A stretch of 44,617 nt of DNA from Gammaproteobacteria bacterium 53_120_T64 (lineage in GTDB: Bacteria > Pseudomonadota > Gammaproteobacteria > Pseudomonadales > Porticoccaceae). This document shows, one piece after another, positions 35,909-44,501 of this stretch (positions within the stretch are counted from its first letter, which is position 1; every line of letters begins with the position of its first letter). The position numbers and the translations under genes were made by a program. The notes beneath the pieces are model-generated. The model saw nothing but the letters and a program-made list of their open reading frames with translations, made no database searches and was not told the origin of the DNA. The stretch is taken from the NCBI GenBank assembly GCA_002162815.1, contig MAAT01000058.1:1-44617 (forward strand), given 5' to 3'.

Positions 35909-37464
35909 GCATCACCTCTTGCACGCAGCGCCAAACGCACTTCGGCGACATCATTAAAGGGCAGGCGCTGATCTTTAATCTGCTGATAGTCTTCATGGCC
36001 CTTGCCGGCAATCAGTACCACATCCTGTGCGCCAGCATGGCTCACGGCAAAACGAATCGCGGCGCGCCTGTCGACATAGACTTGGGGCTCAACACCTTTG
36101 TTAGCAGCGGCAACACCTGCCAAGACATCATCGATAATGGCCTGCTCTGCTTCACCACGGGGGTTGTCGCTGGTAATCACCAGCTGGTCGGCCAACGTCG
36201 CCGCAACACGACCCATTACCGCACGTTTACCCTGGTCGCGATCACCGCCGCAACCAAAGACACACCAGAGGCGAGCGCTGCAACTCGGTCGCAAGGCGCT
36301 GAGGGCTTTTTCAAGGGCATCGGGCGTGTGTGCATAATCGACCACCACAAGTGGCAGGACGCTTGCCTCAACCACTTCGAGACGCCCGGGTACGGGCTGT
36401 AATTGCTCGACAGCGGCAAGTACTGCGGGCAGGGCATGGCCCTGTGCACAGGCCGCGCCAACCACCGCTAATAAGTTGCTGAGGTTGAATTCACCCTGCA
36501 GACAACTGCGTAGTTCGCCCTCACCCCACGGCGTGGTCAAATCGGCACATATGCCGCTGGGCCCAAAGACCGGGGCTCGGGCATAAATATCGGCCGCTGT
36601 TTGCGAGCAAGAATACGAGTAACAAGGCGGGCCACCGGCAGCAGTCAGCTCGGCAATAATCGCCCGCCCCGCTGCGTCATCGCTATTGACGATGGCATTT
36701 TCAAGGCCCGGCGTATGAAACAAGCGCGCCTTAGCCTGCTGATAGGCCGCCATGGTCTGATGATAATCCAGGTGATCCTGGGTTAGATTGGTGAACACGC
36801 CAGTACTAAACTGGAGGGCGCCAACCCGGCCCTGATCGAGGCTGTGGGAGGACACCTCCATCGCCACGGCTGCCGCACCCTCAGCGCGTAGACCGGCCAG
36901 AATGCGCTGCACACTGACCGCATCCGGGGTGGTTAGCCCGGTGTCGGTGGTGGCTATTTGCCCCGTTTCACCGGCTCCGAGCAAGCCATAACCCAGCGTG
37001 CCGATAACCCCGGCTGTCTGGCCCAGCAAGGCAAAGAGCTGTGCCAGTAGTTGCGCACAGGTGGTTTTGCCATTGGTGCCGGTAATACCAATCAACGCTA
37101 AGTTAGCACTGGGTACCCCGTAAAAACGCCCGGCAATGGCGCTGACCTTGTGCGCCAAATTGTCAATGGCGATGATCGGTAGCGAGCTGCTGACACGCGA
37201 CGCATTAAAGCCCTCACTCTCGACCAAAGCGGCAACGGCACCTGCCGCTTGCGCTGCGGCCAGATAATCGCGACCATCGCTGAGCAGGCCGGGATAGGCG
37301 ATAAACACCTCGCCCGCTGCCAACTTGCGACTATCCAGCTGCAGACCGGCCACTATCAGGCTCGACCACGCGACGGTCGGGCTCGCGTCGGGCACATTCA
37401 CATCCACATCCGCGACTAGCTCGCCCAGTGTCATGCCCGCTGGAATTCGAGGCGCGGTCATCAC
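35905..37464 (-). CDS. murE: UDP-MurNAc-L-alanyl-D-glutamate--2,6-diaminopimelate ligase MurE
   Basis: A 519-residue Mur ligase adding the third residue of the stem. P-loop GTNGKTT (129-135), EVSSHSLDQGRV, TNLTQDHLDYH and VDYAHTPDALEKAL are canonical. The selectivity motif DNPR (433-436) marks a meso-diaminopimelate-adding enzyme rather than a lysine-adding one. It overlaps ftsI and murF by four bases each. Confidence 0.97.
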   Translation of the reverse strand: MMTAPRIPAGMTLGELVADVDVNVPDASPTVAWSSLIVAGLQLDSRKLAAGEVFIAYPGLLSDGRDYLAAAQAAGAVAALVESEGFNASRVSSSLPIIAIDNLAHKVSAIAGRFYGVPSANLALIGITGTNGKTTCAQLLAQLFALLGQTAGVIGTLGYGLLGAGETGQIATTDTGLTTPDAVSVQRILAGLRAEGAAAVAMEVSSHSLDQGRVGALQFSTGVFTNLTQDHLDYHQTMAAYQQAKARLFHTPGLENAIVNSDDAAGRAIIAELTAAGGPPCYSYSCSQTAADIYARAPVFGPSGICADLTTPWGEGELRSCLQGEFNLSNLLAVVGAACAQGHALPAVLAAVEQLQPVPGRLEVVEASVLPLVVVDYAHTPDALEKALSALRPSCSARLWCVFGCGGDRDQGKRAVMGRVAATLADQLVITSDNPRGEAEQAIIDDVLAGVAAANKGVEPQVYVDRRAAIRFAVSHAGAQDVVLIAGKGHEDYQQIKDQRLPFNDVAEVRLALRARGDA

Positions 37465-39305
37465 GAATCACCGCCGCGCACAACACCATCCAGCACACCT
37501 GAGCCGACCACTAACTTCGGCTCGGGCACTTGCAGTGATGGCACGCTCATCAGCCGCAGTGCGGCGGCGGTCACTTTAGAGAACACCGGCGCCGCAACGA
37601 GGCCACCGTAGTAATCCTCACCGCGGGGATCATCAATAACCACGACAGTCACCAAACGCGGATTATCGGCCGGTGCCATACCGGCAAACAAGCCGACGTA
37701 ACGATCCTTTTGATAACCACCGGCGCCGACTTTATGGCTAGTGCCGGTTTTACCGGCCACTGCGTAAGTATCAATCGCGGCGCGTGTGCCGGTGCCACCC
37801 TTGGCGACCACCGCCTTCATCATGTTGCGCACGCTGGCGACAATCTTCTTGTCGATAACCTGTTCTTCGGGGCCGGGTAAGACACCCTCTGCCGGTGAGA
37901 TTTTTAACAGCGACACCTGCTTTTTAATGCCGTTATTGGCCAGTACGGCGTAGGCATTGGCCAGCTGTAGGGGCGTTGCCGCCATGCCATAGCCAAAGGC
38001 CAGAGTGGCTGCCTCTACCGGCCGCCAGCGCCGCTTACTCGGCAGCAGACCGGCACTTTCACCGGGGAAACCCGTACCCGGGCTCAAGCCCAGGCCGACG
38101 CGCTCAAAAACCTCGCGAATATCTTCAGGCTCAAGTTGCATAGAAATTTTGGTGGTGCCGACCTGGCTCGATTTGGCCAAGATGCCGCTAATGTCCAGTT
38201 TGCCGTAGTTGCGATGATCGACAAAGGTCTTACGGCCAATGCGCAGGTAGCCGGGGCTGGTATCGATCACCGTACCGGGATGAAATTTGCCACTCTCCAG
38301 CGCCGCCACCATGGTCAGAGGTTTCATCACCGAACCCGGCTCCAGTAAATCGGTGAGGGCGCGATTGCGGGTGCTGCCCGCTTCCAGGCGTGAGCGGTCA
38401 TTGGGGTTGAAGGAGGGCTGATTGACCATCGCCAGCACTTCACCGCTGCGCACATCGAGTACCACCACCGAGCCCGACTTGGCGCGAAACTGCTTCATCG
38501 CCGCTTTCAATTCACGGTAGGCGATGTACTGCAGACGCAGGTCGATGCTCAAGGCCAAGTTGCCGCCGGGCTTCTCGCTGGCAATCAGCTGCAATTCTTT
38601 AATCACTCGGCCCTTGCGGTCTTTCAGCACCCGCTTGCTGCCGGTGGCACCGTAGAGCCAGTCATCAAAGGCCAGCTCCATGCCCTCCTGCCCTCTATCG
38701 TCGATACCGGTAAAGCCCACCAGGTGCGCCGTCACTTCACCGGCCGGATAAAAGCGCTTGTACTCCTGGCGCTTAAAAATACCGACGATGCCCAGATCGA
38801 GTACGGCCTCGGCCTGTACCGGGGTCAACTGGCGCGCCAAATACATAAATTCTTTATTGCGGTAGTGGGCAATGCGCTTTTTCAGATCGCCAACCCGCAA
38901 CTGTAAGCCTCGCGCCAACATTGCCAGCTTATCGCCGTCCAATTCGAGGAGCTGGGGATTGGCGCAAATCGATACCACCGGCGAACTGATCGCCAGCGGC
39001 TCACCACGGCGGTCGGTAATCACGCCGCGGTAGGCCGGGATAGCCACCGTGCGCAAGGTGCGGTTATTGCCCTGACTTTGTAAAAACTCAAAGCCCCGGT
39101 GCACGTCGGGCATGACCTGCAGCCCGGCGACATGGCTCAAGGCCAGCACCGCCAAGGAGAACAGCGCCGCCACCATGCTCCAATAACGCCAGGTGGCAAT
39201 ACTGCGCACGCGCGCGCCCGAACCACGACGAGCCGCGACACGGTCTCGCTTTACGCGGTTGCTGGGGCGTTGCTTGTCTGCGCGTTTTTCCACTGGTCCA
39301 CCCAT
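37461..39305 (-). CDS. ftsI: Septal peptidoglycan transpeptidase FtsI (PBP3), with SSQ in place of SxN
   Basis: A 614-residue class B penicillin-binding protein. It has a basic cytoplasmic tail (1-40), one membrane helix (about 42-60), a pedestal domain, and a transpeptidase domain from about 250. The nucleophile motif is S325-V-M-K328 and the third motif is K519-T-G-T. The second motif, normally SxN, reads S379-S380-Q381 (codons TCG AGC CAG), so the usual Asn is Gln. This residue normally lines the active site and contacts beta-lactams and substrate. Otherwise the protein looks complete. It cross-links septal peptidoglycan with FtsW. It starts 26 bases after the ftsL stop and overlaps murE by four. 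Confidence 0.95.
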   Translation of the reverse strand: MGGPVEKRADKQRPSNRVKRDRVAARRGSGARVRSIATWRYWSMVAALFSLAVLALSHVAGLQVMPDVHRGFEFLQSQGNNRTLRTVAIPAYRGVITDRRGEPLAISSPVVSICANPQLLELDGDKLAMLARGLQLRVGDLKKRIAHYRNKEFMYLARQLTPVQAEAVLDLGIVGIFKRQEYKRFYPAGEVTAHLVGFTGIDDRGQEGMELAFDDWLYGATGSKRVLKDRKGRVIKELQLIASEKPGGNLALSIDLRLQYIAYRELKAAMKQFRAKSGSVVVLDVRSGEVLAMVNQPSFNPNDRSRLEAGSTRNRALTDLLEPGSVMKPLTMVAALESGKFHPGTVIDTSPGYLRIGRKTFVDHRNYGKLDISGILAKSSQVGTTKISMQLEPEDIREVFERVGLGLSPGTGFPGESAGLLPSKRRWRPVEAATLAFGYGMAATPLQLANAYAVLANNGIKKQVSLLKISPAEGVLPGPEEQVIDKKIVASVRNMMKAVVAKGGTGTRAAIDTYAVAGKTGTSHKVGAGGYQKDRYVGLFAGMAPADNPRLVTVVVIDDPRGEDYYGGLVAAPVFSKVTAAALRLMSVPSLQVPEPKLVVGSGVLDGVVRGGDS

Positions 39306-39331
39306 GTTATGGATCTTATTGTTACAGTTGC

Positions 39332-39628
39332 CTACGGTTTAACTCTGACGATGTCATCCAGGGCCGGCACCTGCATACCCAGCTTACCGAGAGCCAGTTG
39401 TTCAACCCGGTACAAAGATGCCTGGGCGCTGGCCTCGAGTAAGTTCTGCCCGCGGGCAATTTCCAAACGGTTTTTCTCCTGCTGTAACTGCGCCAGTTCA
39501 CCGTACAATAAGCGACACTGGTGACTGACATACACCACCCCAAGACCGCTCAACAACACGGCCATCCAGCTCAGTAGCAGGCAGCCGTTAAAGCGGCTAA
39601 GACGGAGAGAGTTGACCGACAGCGCCAC
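39332..39628 (-). CDS. ftsL: Cell division protein FtsL
   Basis: A 98-residue bitopic protein: a short N-terminus, one hydrophobic helix (about 15-35), then a coiled coil (YGELAQLQQEKNRLEIARGQNLLEA, shown in part) and a C-terminal VEQLALGKLGMQVP segment typical of FtsL. It forms the FtsQLB complex that activates FtsWI. Sequence conservation is low in this family, so position between rsmH and ftsI strengthens the call. It starts one base after the rsmH stop codon region. Confidence 0.92.
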   Translation of the reverse strand: MALSVNSLRLSRFNGCLLLSWMAVLLSGLGVVYVSHQCRLLYGELAQLQQEKNRLEIARGQNLLEASAQASLYRVEQLALGKLGMQVPALDDIVRVKP

Positions 39629-39629
39629 C

Positions 39630-40565
39630 TCAAACCACCTTCTCGGCGACGCGCATCACGGCGCTGCGCGAACGGGGGTTCTCTTCCACTTCCTCGGCAC
39701 TGGCCTTCAGGGCCTTGCCGACATTGCGCAGGCGACGAATAATCTGATCTTCTGGGATCGCCAAACCACGCGGTATCACCGGGTGGGTATGGCCGCGAAT
39801 AAAGCGCTTAACAATGCGGTCTTCCAGGGAGTGAAAACTGATCACCACCAGCCGTCCGTCCACGGCGAGCAGCTCGATCACGCAATCGAGCAATGAGCGC
39901 AGGTCATCCAGCTCGCGGTTCAAAAATATGCGAATCGCCTGAAAGGCGCGGGTCGCCGGGTGCTTGCCCTTTTCCCACGCCGGGTTGGCTGCGGCGACAA
40001 TGTCCGCCAGCTCGCCGGTGCGGGTAATGGGTTTTTCTTCGCGCGCCTCAACAATGGCTTTCGCCATGCGGCGGGCAAATTTTTCTTCACCGTATTCTTT
40101 AATTACACCGGCAATTTCAGCCTCATCGGCAACGGCAAGCCATTGCGCAGCGCTTAAACCGCGGGTCGTGTCCATACGCATGTCGAGGGGGCCGTCGCGC
40201 ATAAAGCTAAAACCGCGCTCGGCATCATCGAGCTGCGGCGACGACACGCCGAGGTCGAGTAATACGCCACTAACCTTACCCGCTTGCCCGCGTTCACGCA
40301 GCAGGCTTTCGAGATCGGCAAAGGAAGCTTGCACCATTTCAAAGCGCCCATCGTCGGCAAATAATTCGCCCCCCACGGCACAGGCCTCGGTATCTTTATC
40401 AATCGCCAGCAAGTGGCCCTCGGCCGACAGGCGTTCGAGCACCAAACCGGAGTGTCCGCCCCTGCCGAAGGTACCATCGACGTAGTAGCCATCGGCGTCA
40501 CCGAGCAGGGCATCGACGGCCCCGTCCAACAATACGGTGATATGAGCTTGTTTAGCGGCTGGCAT
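39630..40565 (-). CDS. rsmH: 16S rRNA (cytosine1402-N4)-methyltransferase RsmH (MraW)
   Basis: A 311-residue SAM methyltransferase modifying C1402 in the ribosomal P site. Signatures are HITVLL near the start, [12 protein letters not shown] (29-40), [39 protein letters not shown] and [13 protein letters not shown]. The frame is open far upstream into mraZ, but the ATG at 40565 gives the normal N-terminus and length, is preceded by GAGGG, and lies 13 bases after the mraZ stop. Confidence 0.96.
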   Translation of the reverse strand: MPAAKQAHITVLLDGAVDALLGDADGYYVDGTFGRGGHSGLVLERLSAEGHLLAIDKDTEACAVGGELFADDGRFEMVQASFADLESLLRERGQAGKVSGVLLDLGVSSPQLDDAERGFSFMRDGPLDMRMDTTRGLSAAQWLAVADEAEIAGVIKEYGEEKFARRMAKAIVEAREEKPITRTGELADIVAAANPAWEKGKHPATRAFQAIRIFLNRELDDLRSLLDCVIELLAVDGRLVVISFHSLEDRIVKRFIRGHTHPVIPRGLAIPEDQIIRRLRNVGKALKASAEEVEENPRSRSAVMRVAEKVV

Positions 40566-40578
40566 CAGGCGGTCACCC

Positions 40579-41034
40579 TCACAGTGATAAAGATTGAAAT
40601 TCTTCGGGAATCTCCAAACCGTTGGCAAGCTCATCGAGCAAGGCTTTACGATTAGCATTCCAGGTATCCGTGTCCCACAACTCCAAGCGATGACTTTGAC
40701 CCACCAGAGTAACGCCTTTGCCCAGCCCCGCATGATCGCGCAACAGCTTCGGGACCAAGACCCGACCACTGCCATCCAGTTCCAAATCGCGGGCATTGCC
40801 AATCAACAGATGCTGCATGCTGCGGGCAGCTTTATTCAGGGTCGGCATACTGGCAATCTTGGCTTCAAGCTCTTCCCACTCGGGGCGCGGGTAGATAAAC
40901 AAGCAGTTATCGGTGAGGCTAATCGTCGCCACTAGGCTGCCACCGAACTCGGACATCAAGGCGTCACGATACCGGGCGGGAATTGGCATCCGCCCTTTGG
41001 CATCCATGTTGACTTCGTCGCTACCTCGAAACAC
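40579..41034 (-). CDS. mraZ: Transcriptional regulator MraZ
   Basis: A 151-residue protein with two SpoVT/AbrB-like DNA-binding repeats, opening [22 protein letters not shown] and with [21 protein letters not shown] in the second half (shown in part). MraZ is a ring-forming regulator that represses its own dcw promoter in E. coli. The start codon is GTG at 41034, six to seven bases after GAGAG; no ATG gives the conserved N-terminus. It is the first gene of the dcw operon, and its probable operator lies just upstream. Confidence 0.95.
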   Translation of the reverse strand: MFRGSDEVNMDAKGRMPIPARYRDALMSEFGGSLVATISLTDNCLFIYPRPEWEELEAKIASMPTLNKAARSMQHLLIGNARDLELDGSGRVLVPKLLRDHAGLGKGVTLVGQSHRLELWDTDTWNANRKALLDELANGLEIPEEFQSLSL

Positions 41035-41062
41035 CGGAATCTCTCACGATTATTATTAAATT

Positions 41063-41087
41063 AGCCACTTCAAGCCACTTTCACCCA
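41063..41087 (-). promoter_or_regulatory. MraZ operator: three boxes at 10-bp spacing
   Basis: On the minus strand TGGGT (41083-41087), TGGCT (41073-41077) and TGGCT (41063-41067) are separated by five bases each. This is the layout of MraZ-binding boxes (TGGGN repeats with 5-nt spacers) known from E. coli and other bacteria, here with C in the fourth position of two boxes. They start a few bases downstream of the predicted transcription start, well placed for autorepression. Confidence 0.75.
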
Positions 41088-41096
41088 CAATTCGAC

Positions 41097-41124
41097 ACTA
41101 TAGACGCGAACGACTTAAAGTCAA
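41097..41124 (-). promoter_or_regulatory. Sigma-70 promoter of the mraZ/dcw operon
   Basis: On the minus strand the -35 element TTGACT (41119-41124) and the -10 element TATAGT (41097-41102) are separated by 16 bases. Each matches the consensus at five of six positions. Transcription should begin near 41090, directly beside the MraZ boxes, leaving a 5' leader of about 55 bases. Confidence 0.75.
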
Positions 41125-41149
41125 GGTTCTGGAACAGGCAAACATGCAC

Positions 41150-41167
41150 GAAAATGCTGACATTTTC
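41150..41167. repeat. 7-bp perfect inverted repeat upstream of the dcw promoter
   Basis: GAAAATG (41150-41156) and CATTTTC (41161-41167) with a four-base loop, about 25 bases upstream of the mraZ -35 element. It could be a regulator site or a small hairpin. Confidence 0.35.
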
Positions 41168-41248
41168 CGGGAACTTACAGGGAAAAACCCATGAACTCTG
41201 TGAAGAAGAAGTGGATAAGCAAGGGAAAACAGCGTGATAAAAACAGAA

Positions 41249-41267
41249 CTTAAAGTAACACTTTAAG
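41249..41267. repeat. 8-bp perfect inverted repeat, possible operator
   Basis: CTTAAAGT (41249-41256) and ACTTTAAG (41260-41267) are separated by AAC. The AT-rich, short-spaced palindrome looks like a dimeric repressor site, in the spacer between divergent mraZ and the PepSY gene. No T-run follows it. Confidence 0.4.
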
Positions 41268-41481
41268 GTAGAGACTGATTCGGTCTATTAATGATGACCC
41301 TAAGACCCAAGATATAAAAACGCGACTCATCTTCCCCCGAATTAGGCGACTATCATTAGTCCTTGCGCAATCCCTCGAATCCAACACGGTCTCGCAAATA
41401 AGCACACCAACAAGTCGGCAAGCCGCAACCCTCTTAATCGGTTATGCTCTCGCCAACCACAGTCACCACGGCCTGCTTTAC

Positions 41482-42198
41482 TTGAACCGATCATCGCTCC
41501 GCAAAACCCATCGCTGGCTCGGCTTAATCGCCGCCATCCAACTGCTGATATGGACCGCCTCGGGGCTGTTTTTTTCCATTGTGCCGATTGACGATGTGCG
41601 CGGCAGCCACCTGCTACAACCATTGCCGGCATTGCGGCTGAGTCATGTCAGGCTGATCTCGCCCAGCAAACTGACACTGCGCCACCGCGAGCTCGCCAGC
41701 CTGAGTATCGGCAATCTGCAACTGCAACAGCGCCTATACACACCCATCTACCTCACTAAGCTGAATGACGACTGGCTGGTTTACAACGCCGAAACCGCCG
41801 CCAAGCTAGCGCCCCTGACAGAGACCGAGGCCCGCGCCATCGCCGCCAACAGCACACAGCTGGGTATTCAATCCGCAACCTGGGTCAGCGCGGTAGAACC
41901 GGGCAGTGAATACCGGGACGGCGAACTCCCCGCCTGGCGCATTGCCCTGCAAGGTGCCGACGAGGCCAACCTGTGGATCGGCGCCAACAGTGGTAAAGTC
42001 AGCGCGCTGCGCACCAATACCTGGCGGCTCTACGACTTGCTCTGGAGCCTGCACATTATGGATTACGTCGACCGGGATAATTTCAACTCCTGGCTACTGC
42101 GCGCCTTTGCCCTACTGGGCGTGATCACCATTGCCTCGGGCCTGCTACTATTTTTTATATCGGGCAAACCCAAAGGAGCCGGCGCACCCGTAAAATAA
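41482..42198 (+). CDS. PepSY-domain membrane protein
   Basis: A 238-residue protein with an N-terminal RKTHRWLGLIAAIQLLIWTASGLFFS helix (shown in part), typical of PepSY-associated membrane proteins. A periplasmic region of about 150 residues contains a PepSY-like stretch (LTETEARAIAA...). A second helix near the C-terminus is preceded by LYDLLWSLHIMDY, containing an H in the position common to this family. Such proteins occur with iron, haem or redox functions; the role here is unknown. The start is a TTG at 41482; no ATG fits and no clear ribosome binding site is visible, so the exact start is uncertain. The next gene begins 253 bases downstream. Confidence 0.7.
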   Translation: MNRSSLRKTHRWLGLIAAIQLLIWTASGLFFSIVPIDDVRGSHLLQPLPALRLSHVRLISPSKLTLRHRELASLSIGNLQLQQRLYTPIYLTKLNDDWLVYNAETAAKLAPLTETEARAIAANSTQLGIQSATWVSAVEPGSEYRDGELPAWRIALQGADEANLWIGANSGKVSALRTNTWRLYDLLWSLHIMDYVDRDNFNSWLLRAFALLGVITIASGLLLFFISGKPKGAGAPVK

Positions 42199-42451
42199 TC
42201 GCCCACCTAGATTGACAGCCACCCTCAATATCAATTGCGGGGGCATCGGGGGCATCGCGCTCCATCGAAGTAGTGCTCGCCCCCACAAAAAAACGCCGCC
42301 ACCTACCGCCACGCCCCGCTATCTCGGCAAAACCCGCAGAGTAAAACCCGCTGCCCGCCTTCATTCGCCCTGCAAAAAAGCACGGCAGTATGCAATGATG
42401 TTGACAAATATTAATCACTTCGCCACACACCACTACTCAGGAAATAATAAA

Positions 42452-44272
42452 ATGAGCATCGATGCCACCCGAGAGCAATTTGACCCCGACGCCCTGCGTC
42501 AAAAATATAACGAGGAGAGAGAGAAGCGGCTGCGCAGCGACGGCAATGCCCAATACCAAGAAATGAAGGGCGATTTCTCCTATTTTCTTGACGACCCCTA
42601 CGTCGAAACCCCCATCGAGCGCGAGCCCCTGGAAGACGAGGTAGAAGTCGTCATCATTGGCGGTGGGCTGGGCGGCCTACTGGCCGGTGCTCGCATGCGT
42701 GAAGCCGGTATCGAAGATATTCGCATGATTGAAAAGGGTGCAGATTTTGGCGGCACTTGGTACTGGAACCGCTACCCCGGTGCCGCCTGTGATATTGAGG
42801 CCTACACCTACCTGCCTTTATTGGAAGAACTCAACTTTATGCCGCCGCGCAAGTACTGTGATGCACCCGAGATTTTGGCCCACAGCAGAAGAATTGCCGA
42901 ACATTATCGCCTCTATGACAACGCCTGCCTGCAAACAGAAGTTAATAACATGGTCTGGGACGAAGCCAGCAGACGCTGGACCATCCACACCGACCGCAAT
43001 GACAAAATAAAAGCGCGTTTTGTGGTCATGGTCAACGGGCCCTTAAATCGCCCCAAACTCCCCGGCATCAAGGGTATCAGCGACTTCAAGGGTCACACCT
43101 TCCACACCAGCCGCTGGGACTACAACTACACCGGCGGTAATGCGCGCGGCAACCTCAGCGGCTTAAAGGGTAAGCGCGTCGGCATCATCGGCACCGGTGC
43201 TACCGCGGTGCAGTGTGTCTCTTTCATCGGCGAGAGCGCCGAGCAGCTGTATGTTTTCCAACGCACGCCATCGGGTGTCGACCCCAGGAACGATCACGAC
43301 ACCGATAGGGAATGGGCCGCCAATTTAAAGCCGGGCTGGCAAAAACAACGACAAAAGGACTTTACCGCCATCTTGACGGGGCGCGGAGGACGCCGCGGTG
43401 AGATCGATCAGCTCGATCAGTTCGATGACGCCTGGGTCGAAATGGGCAAAATCTATCGCCGGCGCATGCGCGAAGCCGGTAGGGAAGTGCCAAAGGAAGA
43501 AGTGGCTAAAGTCTATGAGTTAGCCAACTTTGAGAAAATGGAAAACATTCGCAATCGTGTCGATGACATCGTTGCAGACAAAGACGTCGCCGAAGCTCTG
43601 AAACCCTATTACGCCTTTATGTGCAAGCGACCCTGCCTGGATGATCGCTACCTGCCCAGCTTTAATCGCGACAACGTCGAACTCGTCGACACCAAGGGCC
43701 AGGGTGTCGATGCCATTACCGAAACAGGGGTGGTGGTAGACGGCGTAGAGTACGAAGTCGACTGTCTAATTTTCGCCACCGGCTTTGAGGTGGGCACAGA
43801 CTATACGCGCCGCTCCGGCTACAACCTGATTGGCGTCGAGGGCCTGAGTCTCGAAGAGAAGTGGAGCAAGGGCATGATTTCCTACTACGGCATCCACAGT
43901 CACGACTTCCCCAACTGTTTCCTGATTGGCAACGGTCAGGCCTCGTTCACCGCTAACTACCCCGATGGCCTGGACGAAGGCGCCAAGCACCTCGCCTACC
44001 TTGTGAAGCACTTTAAAGACAACAATATCACCCGGGTCGATACCACCGAGGAAGCTGAAAATGCCTGGTCGGCCGAGGTGCTCGGTACCAAAGCCCGCGG
44101 TCCCCAGGGGGGTTCCGGCTGTACTCCCGGTTACTACAATCTCGAAGGCAAGCACGACCCCCGAGCCAGACAGAACCAACCCTATGGAGGCATGATGGGT
44201 GCCAATAAGTATTTCGAGAAGCTGGAAGAATTTCGCGAAGGCGACAAGATGCCCGGCCTGGTGATTTCCTAG
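42452..44272 (+). CDS. Flavin-containing monooxygenase, Baeyer-Villiger type
   Basis: A 606-residue FAD/NADPH enzyme. The FAD motif GGGLGGLLAG follows a VVIIG strand at about 65-79, then GTWYWNRYPGAACDIEAYTY, a strongly conserved block of Baeyer-Villiger monooxygenases. The fingerprint FKGHTFHTSRWD fits FxGxxxHxxxW[P/D]. The NADP site is GIIGTGATAVQ. These enzymes insert oxygen next to a ketone, giving esters or lactones. The extra N-terminal 65 residues and C-terminal part fit the longer phenylacetone/steroid-type group. The open frame begins at 42212, but the ATG at 42452 gives a sensible N-terminus (MSIDATREQF) after CAGGA. The substrate is unknown; no partner dehydrogenase or esterase is adjacent. 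Confidence 0.9.
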   Translation: MSIDATREQFDPDALRQKYNEEREKRLRSDGNAQYQEMKGDFSYFLDDPYVETPIEREPLEDEVEVVIIGGGLGGLLAGARMREAGIEDIRMIEKGADFGGTWYWNRYPGAACDIEAYTYLPLLEELNFMPPRKYCDAPEILAHSRRIAEHYRLYDNACLQTEVNNMVWDEASRRWTIHTDRNDKIKARFVVMVNGPLNRPKLPGIKGISDFKGHTFHTSRWDYNYTGGNARGNLSGLKGKRVGIIGTGATAVQCVSFIGESAEQLYVFQRTPSGVDPRNDHDTDREWAANLKPGWQKQRQKDFTAILTGRGGRRGEIDQLDQFDDAWVEMGKIYRRRMREAGREVPKEEVAKVYELANFEKMENIRNRVDDIVADKDVAEALKPYYAFMCKRPCLDDRYLPSFNRDNVELVDTKGQGVDAITETGVVVDGVEYEVDCLIFATGFEVGTDYTRRSGYNLIGVEGLSLEEKWSKGMISYYGIHSHDFPNCFLIGNGQASFTANYPDGLDEGAKHLAYLVKHFKDNNITRVDTTEEAENAWSAEVLGTKARGPQGGSGCTPGYYNLEGKHDPRARQNQPYGGMMGANKYFEKLEEFREGDKMPGLVIS

Positions 44273-44303
44273 ACGGGGAGATTGCCTAATACTTCAGTAG
44301 AAC

Positions 44304-44347
44304 CGAGTTAACAGCGGCCCTTTTTAAAAGGGCTGGCTGTTAACTCG
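44304..44347. repeat. Long nested inverted repeat after the monooxygenase gene
   Basis: A perfect 12-bp outer stem (CGAGTTAACAGC at 44304-44315, GCTGTTAACTCG at 44336-44347) encloses a second stem built from GCCCTTTT and AAAAGGGC. There is no T-run beyond it, though T5 and A4 lie inside. It could be a bidirectional terminator-like hairpin between the monooxygenase and rnpB, or the trace of a small palindromic element. Confidence 0.6.
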
Positions 44348-44373
44348 CATAGATCCGCTCGCCGGCAAGGAAA

Positions 44374-44390
44374 GCCAGCACACTGCTGGC
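44374..44390. repeat. 7-bp perfect inverted repeat near the rnpB 3' end
   Basis: GCCAGCA (44374-44380) and TGCTGGC (44384-44390) with a three-base loop, about 115 bases beyond the rnpB 3' end on its downstream side. It may be a weak terminator stem for rnpB; the flanks lack a T-run. Confidence 0.35.
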
Positions 44391-44501
44391 CTAGCCTCTG
44401 CTGGTATCAGACAAATGCCGCTGCACTGTGCTTTTATTTTTCACCGCGCCATAATCACAGCGCGGGTGTACGCCTTGCTTAACATCAGCAAAGCGCGAGA
44501 A

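Larger units (their letters stand above)
41125..41481. other. Spacer between the dcw promoter and the PepSY gene
   Basis: Two small perfect inverted repeats (listed separately) are the only structures seen in these 357 bases. A promoter for the plus-strand PepSY gene is expected here but none is convincing. Confidence 0.4.

Noticed and set aside
40566..40802. 79-residue N-terminal extension of RsmH
   Set aside because: It overlaps mraZ; the ATG at 40565 with GAGGG upstream gives the normal RsmH length and N-terminus.
42212..42451. 80-residue N-terminal extension of the monooxygenase
   Set aside because: The sequence is low-complexity and Pro/Arg/His-rich; the ATG at 42452 gives the family-like start, and the AT-rich stretch just before it looks non-coding.
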